64,000 nucleotides of DNA from Clostridia bacterium (GTDB lineage Bacteria > Bacillota > Clostridia > Oscillospirales > Acutalibacteraceae): NCBI GenBank assembly GCA_017437005.1, contig JAFSBZ010000014.1, positions 62,001 to 126,000 of the forward strand, read 5' to 3'. Shown piece after piece: positions 1 through 8,100 of this stretch. The notes under the pieces are model-generated. The model did not search any database. It was not told where the DNA came from and was given only the letters and a program-made list of their open reading frames with translations. Made by a program: the position numbers and the translations under genes. Numbering within the stretch: position 1 is the stretch's first letter; every line of letters starts with the position of its first letter.

Positions 1-1507
1 GCAGTTTGTTGTTTATAGGTTTTGTCCAGACCTCGTCAATGCATTTTGTTCCAAATGCCAAACCAAGTATTGAGCCCACCGTCGCACCGTTACAGTCAGT
101 ATCAAAGCCCGTTTGAACCGACATACATATAGATTTACCATAGTCACCCTTGCCGTAAAGTAAAGATGCGACAACTATCATAGCATTGGATATTGTATGA
201 CACCAGCCGTGAGAGGTGTACTCATTATAACGATTGTGAATTTCGGCAAAACAATCTTCTTGTGAAATGCCGTTTTCATATTGGTTTATAACATCACAAA
301 TTGCCTCATAGAGTCTTGATGTATGAGGTATCTGGGCAAGACCACCTAATATTATGGTTTTTATATCATTGGTGGTTGCCGCTATTGCCAGCATAGCTGC
401 CACAAACATTTCGCCATATATACCGTTTTTTGTATGCGAAATTGATGCATCACGAAAAGCCATTTCTGCTGCAAGCTCGGGATTGCCTGGATTTATGTAA
501 CCAAAATAGTCGCCGCGTATCTGTGCGCCTATCCACTCGCGGTACGGATTTTTATATGCTGCTGATTCGGGCGGCTCATAACCATTTACAAAGTTACAAA
601 ATGCCACACGCTCTGCGGTACAGTATGCGTCTTTGGATTGCAGGCTAAGCCACGACCTCGACATATCGTAAGAAGTAAAATATCTGCCATACTTTTCGAT
701 AACCTTTTGGGCAAGCACCACATAATTTGTATCATCATCCACAGGCATACCGTCTGCAGTATCGGCATAGCAACGATTTTCAAAGCGGTATTTATATTTA
801 TTTAATATATCGTCGTTTAAATCACTGCGACGGATATATCTATGCATTGGGTAGTTATTGGTTTCATTCAAAAACGGTATAAGCTCATCGGTTTTTATAC
901 CTTCAACAGTTTTTCCTAAAAGACAACCGCAAATTCTACCCATCCACGCTCCGTGAATTTTATCTTTAAGTGTACTGCTATCTACAACACCTTTGAATTT
1001 GAACGCTTTTCTAAATTTTTTTATTTCTTCAAGGGTTGAGGGTTCATTATATTTATAACCTTCAACAGTTTTTGCATTATGAACAATATGGAATAAAACG
1101 TCGCCGAGCTTCTTTTTTATTTCATCCTGCGGCAATCGTGTAACAACGTCAAACAAGTCCTTATACTGCGCGATATCAAGGCCCTCTTCTATCGACTGCT
1201 GATATTCGGTAGTAAGGCCTAACGTTGAATAATATGATTCCCAAACGTGAATATTGGCATATTGGGGTTTTAATTCTTTTGTGGTTTTAAGTTCTTCGGT
1301 TATTCTGGTATCACTATCAAAAATAAGAGCATCAAGCGAAATATCAAAACGTTTTGAAATTTTAATAAGCTTGTCAATATCGGGAAGTGAAACACCACTC
1401 TCCCATTTTTGAACCGACTGGCGCGAAACACCAAAAAGCTCTGCAAACTGCTCTTGCGACATATTAGACTTTTCACGTAATTTACATATAACATTATTAA
1501 CCGCCAC
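1..1507 (-). CDS. XRE-HTH / ADP-ribosylglycohydrolase fusion protein (C-terminus cut by window edge)
   Basis: Read from a GTG at 1507 preceded by AGGAG with an 8-base spacer; the frame is open to base 1 (502 codons). Residues 1-60 form an XRE-type helix-turn-helix (SQEQFAELFGVSRQSVQKWE). Residues 65-180 are an unassigned helical linker. From about 183 an ADP-ribosylglycohydrolase (ARH/DraG) domain begins (HGAWMGRICGCLLGKT), with an Asp-Asp-Asp-Thr metal motif at 257-260 and the late GFDTDCNGAT motif (Asp469, Asp471). Family knowledge: ARH enzymes remove ADP-ribose from modified substrates using paired divalent metals. Joining to a DNA-binding domain suggests a regulator that senses or hydrolyses an ADP-ribosyl ligand (inference). 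It has its own promoter and stands alone downstream of copA. The missing part is the extreme C-terminus. Confidence 0.85.
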   Translation of the reverse strand, partial: MAVNNVICKLREKSNMSQEQFAELFGVSRQSVQKWESGVSLPDIDKLIKISKRFDISLDALIFDSDTRITEELKTTKELKPQYANIHVWESYYSTLGLTTEYQQSIEEGLDIAQYKDLFDVVTRLPQDEIKKKLGDVLFHIVHNAKTVEGYKYNEPSTLEEIKKFRKAFKFKGVVDSSTLKDKIHGAWMGRICGCLLGKTVEGIKTDELIPFLNETNNYPMHRYIRRSDLNDDILNKYKYRFENRCYADTADGMPVDDDTNYVVLAQKVIEKYGRYFTSYDMSRSWLSLQSKDAYCTAERVAFCNFVNGYEPPESAAYKNPYREWIGAQIRGDYFGYINPGNPELAAEMAFRDASISHTKNGIYGEMFVAAMLAIAATTNDIKTIILGGLAQIPHTSRLYEAICDVINQYENGISQEDCFAEIHNRYNEYTSHGWCHTISNAMIVVASLLYGKGDYGKSICMSVQTGFDTDCNGATVGSILGLAFGTKCIDEVWTKPINNKL

Positions 1508-1534
1508 AATCACCACTCCTATTTGTTTTTGTTT

Positions 1535-1563
1535 ATTATATCAACCTATTTTAAAAAACGCAA
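1535..1563 (-). promoter_or_regulatory. Sigma-A-type promoter for the HTH-ARH gene
   Basis: On the minus strand TTGCGT (1563-1558), a 17-base spacer and TATAAT (1540-1535), followed about 28 bases later by the GTG start. Assigned by matching only. Confidence 0.55.
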
Positions 1564-1607
1564 TAAACTCGGAATTGCTAATTTTGCAACTTGCAGTTGT
1601 CAAACAT

Positions 1608-1639
1608 TAAAGCTGTCCGAAATTATCGAACAGCTTTAA
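1608..1639 (-). terminator. Hairpin terminator after copA
   Basis: TAAAGCTGT pairs with ACAGCTTTA around a short loop just past the copA stop. The following T-tract is weak, so it may be an imperfect terminator. Confidence 0.5.
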
Positions 1640-1644
1640 TAGAT

Positions 1645-1854
1645 TTATTCAACCGAAATCACCTTGTAGCCCTGAGACTCCACAGCATTTTTAAGTGATT
1701 CATCAGCGACGTTTTCGCTTAATTCTACGTTTGCAACACCTGTTTTATGGCTTATATCTAAAACTGTTACACCAGCAATATTCTCAAGTGCTGTTTTTGC
1801 GTGCGCCTCGCAATGCGGGCACATAAGTCCTTCTATTTTGATAACCTTTTTCAT
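1645..1854 (-). CDS. Possible internally initiated CopZ-like copper chaperone (69 aa, in frame inside copA)
   Basis: ATG at 1854 is codon 751 of copA, in the same frame. Immediately upstream on the minus strand is AAGGAG (1869-1864) with a 9-base spacer, as good as most gene starts in this window. The product would be a complete HMA fold starting MKKVIKIEG with metal motif MCPHC, the size of a free CopZ. Either this is a relic of a separate copZ fused by loss of the upstream stop, or both full-length pump and free chaperone are made. Separate synthesis is inference. Confidence 0.5.
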   Translation of the reverse strand: MKKVIKIEGLMCPHCEAHAKTALENIAGVTVLDISHKTGVANVELSENVADESLKNAVESQGYKVISVE

Positions 1855-4104
1855 TTTTTTATTCTCCTTTTTAGGTTTATTTTTTGATTTAAAAAAGTTA
1901 AGCCTTAACGCGTTTGTTACAACACAAAAGCTTGATAAGCTCATAGCTGCCGCACCAAACATTGGATTCATTTCCCATCCAAGCAAAGAAATAAATGCGC
2001 CTGCCGCCAAAGGTATGCCAATTGTATTGTAGATAAACGCCCAAAATAAATTTTGTTTTATATTATTAAGCGTTTTACGGCTTAGATGCGTAGCATCTAC
2101 CACATCGGCAAGATTGCTATTCATAAGCACAACATCGGCTGATTCTATCGCAATATCCATACCGCTACCGATTGCCATACCAATATCTGCAGTAGTAAGC
2201 GCTACAGCATCATTTATGCCGTCACCTACCATAATAACCTTACCCTGTTTTTTTAACTCACTTATAACAGCTGCCTTACCGTCGGGCTTAACGCCTGCCT
2301 TTACCTCGTCAATACCAACGGTTTTTGCAACAGCACTTGCAGTTTTAAGGTTGTCGCCCGTAAGCATTATAACGCGAGCACCCATATTTTTCAGGGTAGA
2401 TATAGCCGCTTTTGCATCGGCTTTTACCCCATCCGCAACGGCGATAACACCTGCCAAAATATTATCTTTTATAAATAAAAGGGGTGTTTTACCTTCGTTT
2501 GAAAGCTTATCGGTTACTGGAGCTATACCATTTATATCGATGTTTTTATCTTTTGCAGACGACACACTACAACCAAAGCAATTAACGCCATCAACAATAC
2601 CGCTTACCCCAAAGCCTGCGGTTTCATTAAAATTCATCACTTCAAGCGGCGTAATACCCTGCTCCCTTGCATATTCATTTACGGCAATTGCCAGTGGATG
2701 AGCACTACGACTTTCAAGACTATATGCAATTTTTAGCAGTTCTTGCTTTGTTGTTTTGCCAACGGATATTACATCTACAACGGTGGGTTTTCCACACGTT
2801 ACAGTTCCCGTTTTATCAAGCACAGCAATATTACATTTACCGCACATTTCAAGCGCAGATGCCGTTTTAAAAAGTATGCCGCGACGCGCGCCAACACCAC
2901 TACCAACCATAATTGCAACAGGAGTTGCAAGCCCTAAAGCACAAGGGCAGCTTATTACAAGCACCGATATTGCGCGCGCTATGGCAAAACCAAAGCCCTC
3001 GCCTATTAACAGCCATACAACAAGTGTTATGACTGCAATAATCAGCACCACAGGTACAAATACCGCCGACACTTTATCGGCAATGCGTGCAATAGGAGCT
3101 TTTGAAGAAGCGGCATCACTTACCATTTTTATAATTTTTGCAAGAGTACTATCCTCACCTACGGCAGTAGCTTTACAAACAAGTCTACCCGTTTTGTTTA
3201 TGGTGCCGCTCGACACCCTACTATCTATCTTTTTGTCTACGGGTATACTTTCTCCGGTAAGCGCCGATTCGTCTACTGCGCTACTGCCCTCAAGTACCAC
3301 ACCGTCTACAGCAAAGCTTTGACCAGGAAGGACCACGAAGATATCGCCCTTCAACACTTCATCCGCATCTACTGTGATTTCTTTGCCATCTTTAATAACG
3401 GTTACTGTTTTAGGTGCCAATTCCAAAAGCGATTTTATGGCATTGGTGGTCTTGCCTTTAGCGTAAGCTTCAAGCAATTTACCTACTGTTATAAGGGTTA
3501 AAATCATAGCAGCGGACTCAAAATATAAACCGTGAAGCATATGCCGTAATTCATCACCCGCTACCACGGTCATTTTAAACACATTAGCAACGCTATACCC
3601 ATAAGCCGCGGCGGAACCCAATGCCACCAACGTATCCATATTAGGCGCACGGTTTATAATACCTTTAAAGCCATTTATAAAAAAACTTTGATTTATAACC
3701 ATAACAGCTGTAGTAAGCAGCAATTGTATAAGCGCCTGTAATAAATAATTTTTAGAAATAACATCAGGCAGCGGTGCGCCCCACATAGAATGGAACATTG
3801 AAAAATACATTAAAATCACTAACAAAATGCACGAACATAAAAGTCGAAGCATTATATTTTTATTATCGTTCTTTTCTGGTGTAGCTTTATGAGTTGTCTT
3901 TTTCGCTTCGCTTTGCTCGATGCCATAGCCTGCGCCAAGTACAGCGCTGATTACCTCTTGCGTATTAGCGCTATCATTTACGGTCATATCGCCCGTAAGC
4001 AAATTAACATTACATTCGCTAACACTTTCAACGCTTGATACCGCCTTTTCAACACGAGCGCTACAAGCCGCGCAGCTCATACCCGTTACCTTAAATTTTT
4101 GCAT
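1645..4104 (-). CDS. copA: Copper-type P1B ATPase with N-terminal HMA and C-terminal CopZ-like domain
   Basis: An 819-aa membrane pump that should export Cu(I) (family inference). Seen: N-terminal HMA domain with GMSCAAC (Cys11, Cys14); actuator motif ALTGESIPVD; transmembrane metal site CPC (386-388); phosphorylation motif DKTGT (Asp430); the SAHP motif (469-470); MLTGDN and VGDGINDA hinge motifs; and the last-helix MSLSSFCVVTNALRL signature of Cu(I) pumps. Residues 751-819 form a second HMA domain (GLMCPHCEAH). Met751 is preceded by an in-frame AAGGAG, so this domain may also be made separately. GAGGTGA precedes the start at 4104. Regulation: TTGAAA-17-TATAAT promoter with a GTTAG-N6-GTAAC palindrome at +1. 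Iron or another metal as substrate cannot be excluded. Confidence 0.93.
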   Translation of the reverse strand: MQKFKVTGMSCAACSARVEKAVSSVESVSECNVNLLTGDMTVNDSANTQEVISAVLGAGYGIEQSEAKKTTHKATPEKNDNKNIMLRLLCSCILLVILMYFSMFHSMWGAPLPDVISKNYLLQALIQLLLTTAVMVINQSFFINGFKGIINRAPNMDTLVALGSAAAYGYSVANVFKMTVVAGDELRHMLHGLYFESAAMILTLITVGKLLEAYAKGKTTNAIKSLLELAPKTVTVIKDGKEITVDADEVLKGDIFVVLPGQSFAVDGVVLEGSSAVDESALTGESIPVDKKIDSRVSSGTINKTGRLVCKATAVGEDSTLAKIIKMVSDAASSKAPIARIADKVSAVFVPVVLIIAVITLVVWLLIGEGFGFAIARAISVLVISCPCALGLATPVAIMVGSGVGARRGILFKTASALEMCGKCNIAVLDKTGTVTCGKPTVVDVISVGKTTKQELLKIAYSLESRSAHPLAIAVNEYAREQGITPLEVMNFNETAGFGVSGIVDGVNCFGCSVSSAKDKNIDINGIAPVTDKLSNEGKTPLLFIKDNILAGVIAVADGVKADAKAAISTLKNMGARVIMLTGDNLKTASAVAKTVGIDEVKAGVKPDGKAAVISELKKQGKVIMVGDGINDAVALTTADIGMAIGSGMDIAIESADVVLMNSNLADVVDATHLSRKTLNNIKQNLFWAFIYNTIGIPLAAGAFISLLGWEMNPMFGAAAMSLSSFCVVTNALRLNFFKSKNKPKKENKKMKKVIKIEGLMCPHCEAHAKTALENIAGVTVLDISHKTGVANVELSENVADESLKNAVESQGYKVISVE

Positions 4105-4115
4105 TTTATCACCTC

Positions 4116-4133
4116 AGTTACCGTGTGCTAACT
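4116..4133 (-). promoter_or_regulatory. Palindromic operator at copA transcription start (GTTAG-N6-GTAAC)
   Basis: AGTTACCGTGTGCTAACT on the plus strand. It resembles the GTTAG-N6-CTAAC palindromes at the feo genes with one arm mismatch, and lies at the predicted +1 between the -10 box and the ribosome binding site, a repressor-like position. Confidence 0.5.
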
Positions 4134-4139
4134 ATGTAC

Positions 4140-4168
4140 ATTATACAACTCATAGAAACTTTTTTCAA
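4140..4168 (-). promoter_or_regulatory. Promoter of copA
   Basis: Minus strand TTGAAA (4168-4163), 17-base spacer, TATAAT (4145-4140). Confidence 0.6.
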
Positions 4169-4177
4169 GCAAATAAA

Positions 4178-4212
4178 TACGACAACTGAAAAAATTTTTC
4201 AGTTGCCGTATA
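4178..4212 (-). terminator. Terminator after phosphoglucomutase
   Basis: CAACTGAAAAA pairs with TTTTTCAGTTG; located just past the stop of the phosphoglucomutase gene and upstream of the copA promoter. Confidence 0.6.
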
Positions 4213-4222
4213 ATTTTAATTA

Positions 4223-5932
4223 TTAAAATCCTAAAAGCTTGGTACCTGCAGTTTCAAGCATTGTGCGTTTTTCAACTGCATTACCATCGGTATCACCTAC
4301 AGCGCTAATGTATAGCTTAATCTTAGGCTCAGTACCTGATGGACGAACGATAAGTGAACTGCCATCTTCAAGATAAAAACCTAAAACATTTGATTTTGGT
4401 AAATCTATAGCTGTGATTTTACCACTTGCTATGTCAAGGCTCTCACTCTTGTTGAGGTTGTCAAAACGTGATACTTTGATACCGTCAACCTCTGCGGGTG
4501 GATTTGTGGCCAATTTTTCCATAATGCCTGCTATTTGCTTCATTCCTGCCTGACCTTCACAGGTAAAGCTCTTTTGAGAACAATAGTAGTATCCGTATTT
4601 ATCATAAAGTTCAGACAGTACCTCAATAAGATTTTTACCCTGTGCTTTATAATAAGCCACCATTTCGCATATAAGCATAGATGCTATAACAGCGTCTTTA
4701 TCACGAACATATGTACCTGCAAGATAACCGTAGCTTTCTTCAAAGCCAAAGACATAACGCTCTTCTTCACCAACGGCCTCTAAGTTTGCAATCTGCTCAC
4801 CAATAAACTTAAAGCCTGTAAGTACATCACGAAGCTCACAGCCGTAATCCTTGGCAATTTTAAGACAAATATCGCTTGTAACAATTGTTTTTACCGCAAC
4901 AGGATTTTGTGGTAATGTGCCGTTTGCCTTGCGGCATTTTAAAATATATTCAAGCAAAAGTGCTCCAACCTCATTGCCGCTAAATAAACGGTATTCGTCA
5001 CCGTTTGGTACAGCAATACCCACGCGGTCAGCATCGGGGTCAGTAGCAAGAAGTAAATCAGGCTTAACCGTTTCCGCAAGCTTTAAAGCACACTCAAATG
5101 CCTGACGGATTTCAGGATTGGGATACGGCGCTGTCGGGAAGTTGCCGTTTGGTAATTCTTGCTCGGGCACTACTGTTACATTAGTAGCGCCTATTTTAGA
5201 AAGAATAGCGCGAACAGGCTTGTTACCCGAACCGTGAAGCGGTGTATAAACCACATTAAGCTTGGACATATCCACGTCACGATTTACACGTCTATCCTCT
5301 ACAGCGGCAAGATAAGCCTCGATAACATCATCGCCAATAAATTCTATCTTTCCTTGGCTTACGGCTGTATCAAAATCAATACGCTTAACGCCGTCAAAAA
5401 TATCGACGCTATTCATAACCGAAAGCACATAATCCGCAGCTTCAAGACCTAACTGACAACCATCATTACCGTAAGCCTTGTAGCCGTTATATTTTGAAGG
5501 ATTGTGGCTTGCAGTTACAACAATACCTGCATCACACTTAAGGTGACGCACCGCAAACGAAAGCATGGGCGTGGGCATAAGCTCTTTGTAAATATATACC
5601 TTTATTCCGTTTGCCGCAAGAATAGCCGCCGCATCACGAGCAAAAACGTCAGATTTAATACGGCTATCGTAAGCGATTGCAACCTTACCGGTTTGAGTTA
5701 CTGAATTAACATAATCAGCAAGACCCTGTGTTGCCTTACCAACTGTGTAAACATTCATACGGTTGGTACCCGCGCCTATAACACCGCGAAGACCACCGGT
5801 ACCAAATTCAAGATCCTTATAAAAAGCATCACTTATGGCTTCTTCATTACCCTCTATGCTTTTAAGCTCAGCTATTAAATCACCATCAATCGTAGCGCGT
5901 TCGCACCAAAGTTTATATTGTTCATTTACCAT
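4223..5932 (-). CDS. Phosphoglucomutase / phospho-sugar mutase
   Basis: A 569-aa alpha-D-phosphohexomutase, normal length for the PgcA-type family, interconverting glucose-1-phosphate and glucose-6-phosphate in the cytoplasm. Visible motifs in order: active-site TASHNP (phosphoserine Ser142), metal-binding DPDADR, the GFEESYGY sugar-recognition loop and the RPSGTEPKIK phosphate-binding loop. The start is the ATG at 5932 behind GGGAGG; an upstream TTG at 5938 overlaps that site and is unlikely. It would link glycogen phosphorylase (48.4-50.8 kb) to glycolysis. Mannose specificity cannot be excluded from sequence. Confidence 0.92.
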   Translation of the reverse strand: MVNEQYKLWCERATIDGDLIAELKSIEGNEEAISDAFYKDLEFGTGGLRGVIGAGTNRMNVYTVGKATQGLADYVNSVTQTGKVAIAYDSRIKSDVFARDAAAILAANGIKVYIYKELMPTPMLSFAVRHLKCDAGIVVTASHNPSKYNGYKAYGNDGCQLGLEAADYVLSVMNSVDIFDGVKRIDFDTAVSQGKIEFIGDDVIEAYLAAVEDRRVNRDVDMSKLNVVYTPLHGSGNKPVRAILSKIGATNVTVVPEQELPNGNFPTAPYPNPEIRQAFECALKLAETVKPDLLLATDPDADRVGIAVPNGDEYRLFSGNEVGALLLEYILKCRKANGTLPQNPVAVKTIVTSDICLKIAKDYGCELRDVLTGFKFIGEQIANLEAVGEEERYVFGFEESYGYLAGTYVRDKDAVIASMLICEMVAYYKAQGKNLIEVLSELYDKYGYYYCSQKSFTCEGQAGMKQIAGIMEKLATNPPAEVDGIKVSRFDNLNKSESLDIASGKITAIDLPKSNVLGFYLEDGSSLIVRPSGTEPKIKLYISAVGDTDGNAVEKRTMLETAGTKLLGF

Positions 5933-6025
5933 TGCCAAAACCTCCCTAAATTTCTATATTTTAATTTTATAATTAAAATATACACTTGTCAACCAAAATT
6001 TAAAGAGAGGTTTCGACAAAATTAA

Positions 6026-6379
6026 TCAACTATACGTTCCAAGGCCAAAACTGACGGACAAGGCCTTGTCCACACGATTCATAACGCTACCGTCTATAGA
6101 ACCCATTTTTTCCTTTAAACGTTGCTTATCTATGGTGCGTACCTGCTCAAGTAAAACAACGCTATCTTTACTAAGCCCACAGCATTGCGCGCTTAAATTT
6201 ATATGGGTTGGTAAATTTGATTTTTCGTGCTGACTTGTTATTGCCGCCGCAATAACCGTTGGACTATAACGATTGCCAACATCATTCTGAACTATTAAAA
6301 CCGGTCTCATTCCGCCCTGCTCGGAGCCAACAACGGGACTTAAATCGGCGTAATATATTTCTCCTCGTTTAATATTCAT
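6026..6379 (-). CDS. MazF/PemK-type endoribonuclease toxin, orphan
   Basis: A 117-aa protein starting MNIKRGEIYYADLSPVVGSE, the classic EndoA/MazF N-terminus. The catalytic pair of the family, Arg25 (GGMRP) and Thr48 (AAAITSQ), is present. Family knowledge: MazF toxins cut mRNA at short motifs and are neutralised by a MazE/EndoAI antitoxin encoded just upstream. Here the 6380-6593 stretch holds only the previous gene's terminator and no open frame, so the toxin lacks a neighbouring antitoxin. The start at 6379 is chosen by family alignment; a longer in-frame start at 6409 adds ten unconserved residues. Confidence 0.88.
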   Translation of the reverse strand: MNIKRGEIYYADLSPVVGSEQGGMRPVLIVQNDVGNRYSPTVIAAAITSQHEKSNLPTHINLSAQCCGLSKDSVVLLEQVRTIDKQRLKEKMGSIDGSVMNRVDKALSVSFGLGTYS

Positions 6380-6540
6380 TTCTGCTTCACACTCCAAAAG
6401 TTTTTGCATTAGATATTTTTACCTTTTTGCAGAAAAATAATCACTGTGAGCCAATAAAATTGTCGCTCATAATTATTTTATGAAGATGAATATCCCAATG
6501 TGAGAAGCAGCGACTTAATAATCGGTTTGAATTATAACTT

Positions 6541-6571
6541 AAAACACCCACCGCAAAAGCGGTGAGTGTTT
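6541..6571 (-). terminator. Intrinsic terminator of the dockerin gene
   Basis: AAACAC-CACCGC pairs with GCGGTG-GTGTTT around AAAA, just downstream of the 6594 stop. Confidence 0.75.
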
Positions 6572-6593
6572 ACATAGTAAAATCCTATAAGTA

Positions 6594-7967
6594 TTATAAC
6601 TTAAATTTAAGTGTTACATCCCATCCGTTAATATACTGCAACAACAATGCATAGTCTTTACCGTTAATTTTGCCATCGCCCGTAACGTCGGATGCTGTTT
6701 TGTCAATTGCATTATTCCAACCGTTAATAGATTGCAACAGCATTGCATAGTCTTTACCGTTGACCTTTTCGTCGCCGTTTGCATCACCGGGTGTTATATC
6801 AGAAATAAAATCTGCAATCAATTCGTTTTCATATGTACCCATACGCGCAACACTTCCTGTGTTAGAAACAAAGGCAAATCTTGCATCCTTAACGTCAAAA
6901 TTCTCCTCTGCACTAAAAGTAAGTGTAGCAACCAGATGCTCGCCGCCGTCAAACGTTTTGTCCGAACCCATCAAACCGTTGTCTTGCATTAAAACTACTT
7001 CGTTTATTTGGTTTGCGCTATCGTATGGTGTGTTCATATAGCTGGGGAACAAATCGCCAAAAACAATACTGTTGAGTGCAAGACCTTTACTATAGGCAAT
7101 TGCACAATCAAATCCCCAAAGTCTTGCTACATCGGTTTTAACATTCATATACACCTGTAGTTCAACATCGCCCGTACTAACTTCGGTAGATTTATAGGTA
7201 AATTCAATTTTTTCGTCAACCGGTGTCTGGTTTTTCTGAATTAAATCAACAATCTGTTCTTTATCCACCTGCTCAATGGCTAAAAACTTTACAGCGTTAG
7301 TTCCGTCATAATATACTTTGCTTTTTACTCCACCAACAATTTTAGCACAAACGTCGGTTTCTGGATCCCAATCATACTGATATACAATATAATCCTTGCC
7401 TTCTATCTCATTTTCCGAAGGAATATAATCTCCATCGATTAGATCGTCTGATTCGCTATCGTACGGCCATACAATATATGACAAAACTTCATAACAATTG
7501 TTGTCTAATTGTTTATAACTTTCATACCTAAACACCACCGATGGACCTCCCCATCCACCGACATAACTGTTATACACACCGTTATCATAAAAACTTTGTG
7601 AATGAAGGTCAGATATAAGTTTTTCAGTCTTTTCAAAATATTTAAAAGCAATCTCCTCATAATCGGATTCGCTTACGGTAAATTCATAGCTGCTATCATC
7701 AGGTGCAAACTTTTCAAGTTCACCCGAGTGAAGAAGGTATTCATTTACAAAAACCGCACGTGGACCGTCAGCTTGAGTAAAAAAATACCCGCCATCGTAA
7801 TATCCATAATACATCCAACTTAATTTATTAAAAACATTGCCAAATGCATCATCGATAGGACTTATTTCATTATAACTTTCTGTTTCTGCACTTGCAGGAA
7901 CTACGCCTATAGGCATGGCAAGTATAATTAACACTATCGCCAACAAAAATGAAACTATTTTTTTCAT
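6594..7967 (-). CDS. Secreted dockerin type I protein
   Basis: A 457-aa secreted protein. Residues 1-27 are a signal peptide (MKKIVSFLLAIVLIILAMPI, cleaved after ASA). A central region of about 230 residues rich in Tyr, Asp and Glu matches nothing I recognise. Residues about 245-385 look like a beta-sandwich with weak resemblance to cohesin or Ig-like modules. The C-terminus is a type I dockerin with two Ca-binding repeats (GDANGDEKVNGKDYAMLLQ and DVTGDGKINGKDYALLLQ). By analogy with cellulosomes and amylosomes the dockerin would plug into a cohesin. AAGGAG precedes the start. It has its own promoter and terminator. No catalytic domain is evident. Confidence 0.85.
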   Translation of the reverse strand: MKKIVSFLLAIVLIILAMPIGVVPASAETESYNEISPIDDAFGNVFNKLSWMYYGYYDGGYFFTQADGPRAVFVNEYLLHSGELEKFAPDDSSYEFTVSESDYEEIAFKYFEKTEKLISDLHSQSFYDNGVYNSYVGGWGGPSVVFRYESYKQLDNNCYEVLSYIVWPYDSESDDLIDGDYIPSENEIEGKDYIVYQYDWDPETDVCAKIVGGVKSKVYYDGTNAVKFLAIEQVDKEQIVDLIQKNQTPVDEKIEFTYKSTEVSTGDVELQVYMNVKTDVARLWGFDCAIAYSKGLALNSIVFGDLFPSYMNTPYDSANQINEVVLMQDNGLMGSDKTFDGGEHLVATLTFSAEENFDVKDARFAFVSNTGSVARMGTYENELIADFISDITPGDANGDEKVNGKDYAMLLQSINGWNNAIDKTASDVTGDGKINGKDYALLLQYINGWDVTLKFKL

Positions 7968-8000
7968 ACATTTTCTCCTTAATAATTTTTTTGTATATTG

Positions 8001-8029
8001 ATTTTATCATATTTATTCGATATGTGCAA
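8001..8029 (-). promoter_or_regulatory. Promoter of the 6594-7967 dockerin gene
   Basis: Minus strand TTGCAC (8029-8024), 17-base spacer, TAAAAT (8006-8001). Confidence 0.5.
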
Positions 8030-8067
8030 TACCTTTATAATTGAAATTTTTTACATTAATTTTAAAA

Positions 8068-8092
8068 ACAGCACCCATTAATCGGGTGCTGT
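8068..8092 (-). terminator. Terminator after the antiporter
   Basis: ACAGCACCC pairs with GGGTGCTGT; on the minus strand TTTTTAAAATT follows. Confidence 0.7.
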
Positions 8093-8100
8093 AAATATTC

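Noticed and set aside
2114..2701. 195-codon open frame on the plus strand opposite copA, with another of 188 codons at 2756-3322
   Set aside because: Both are antisense to a fully motif-complete P-type ATPase, have no ribosome binding site and no recognisable domain.
6410..6540. Antitoxin gene upstream of mazF
   Set aside because: The only ATG frame is nine codons long; stops occur in all other frames.
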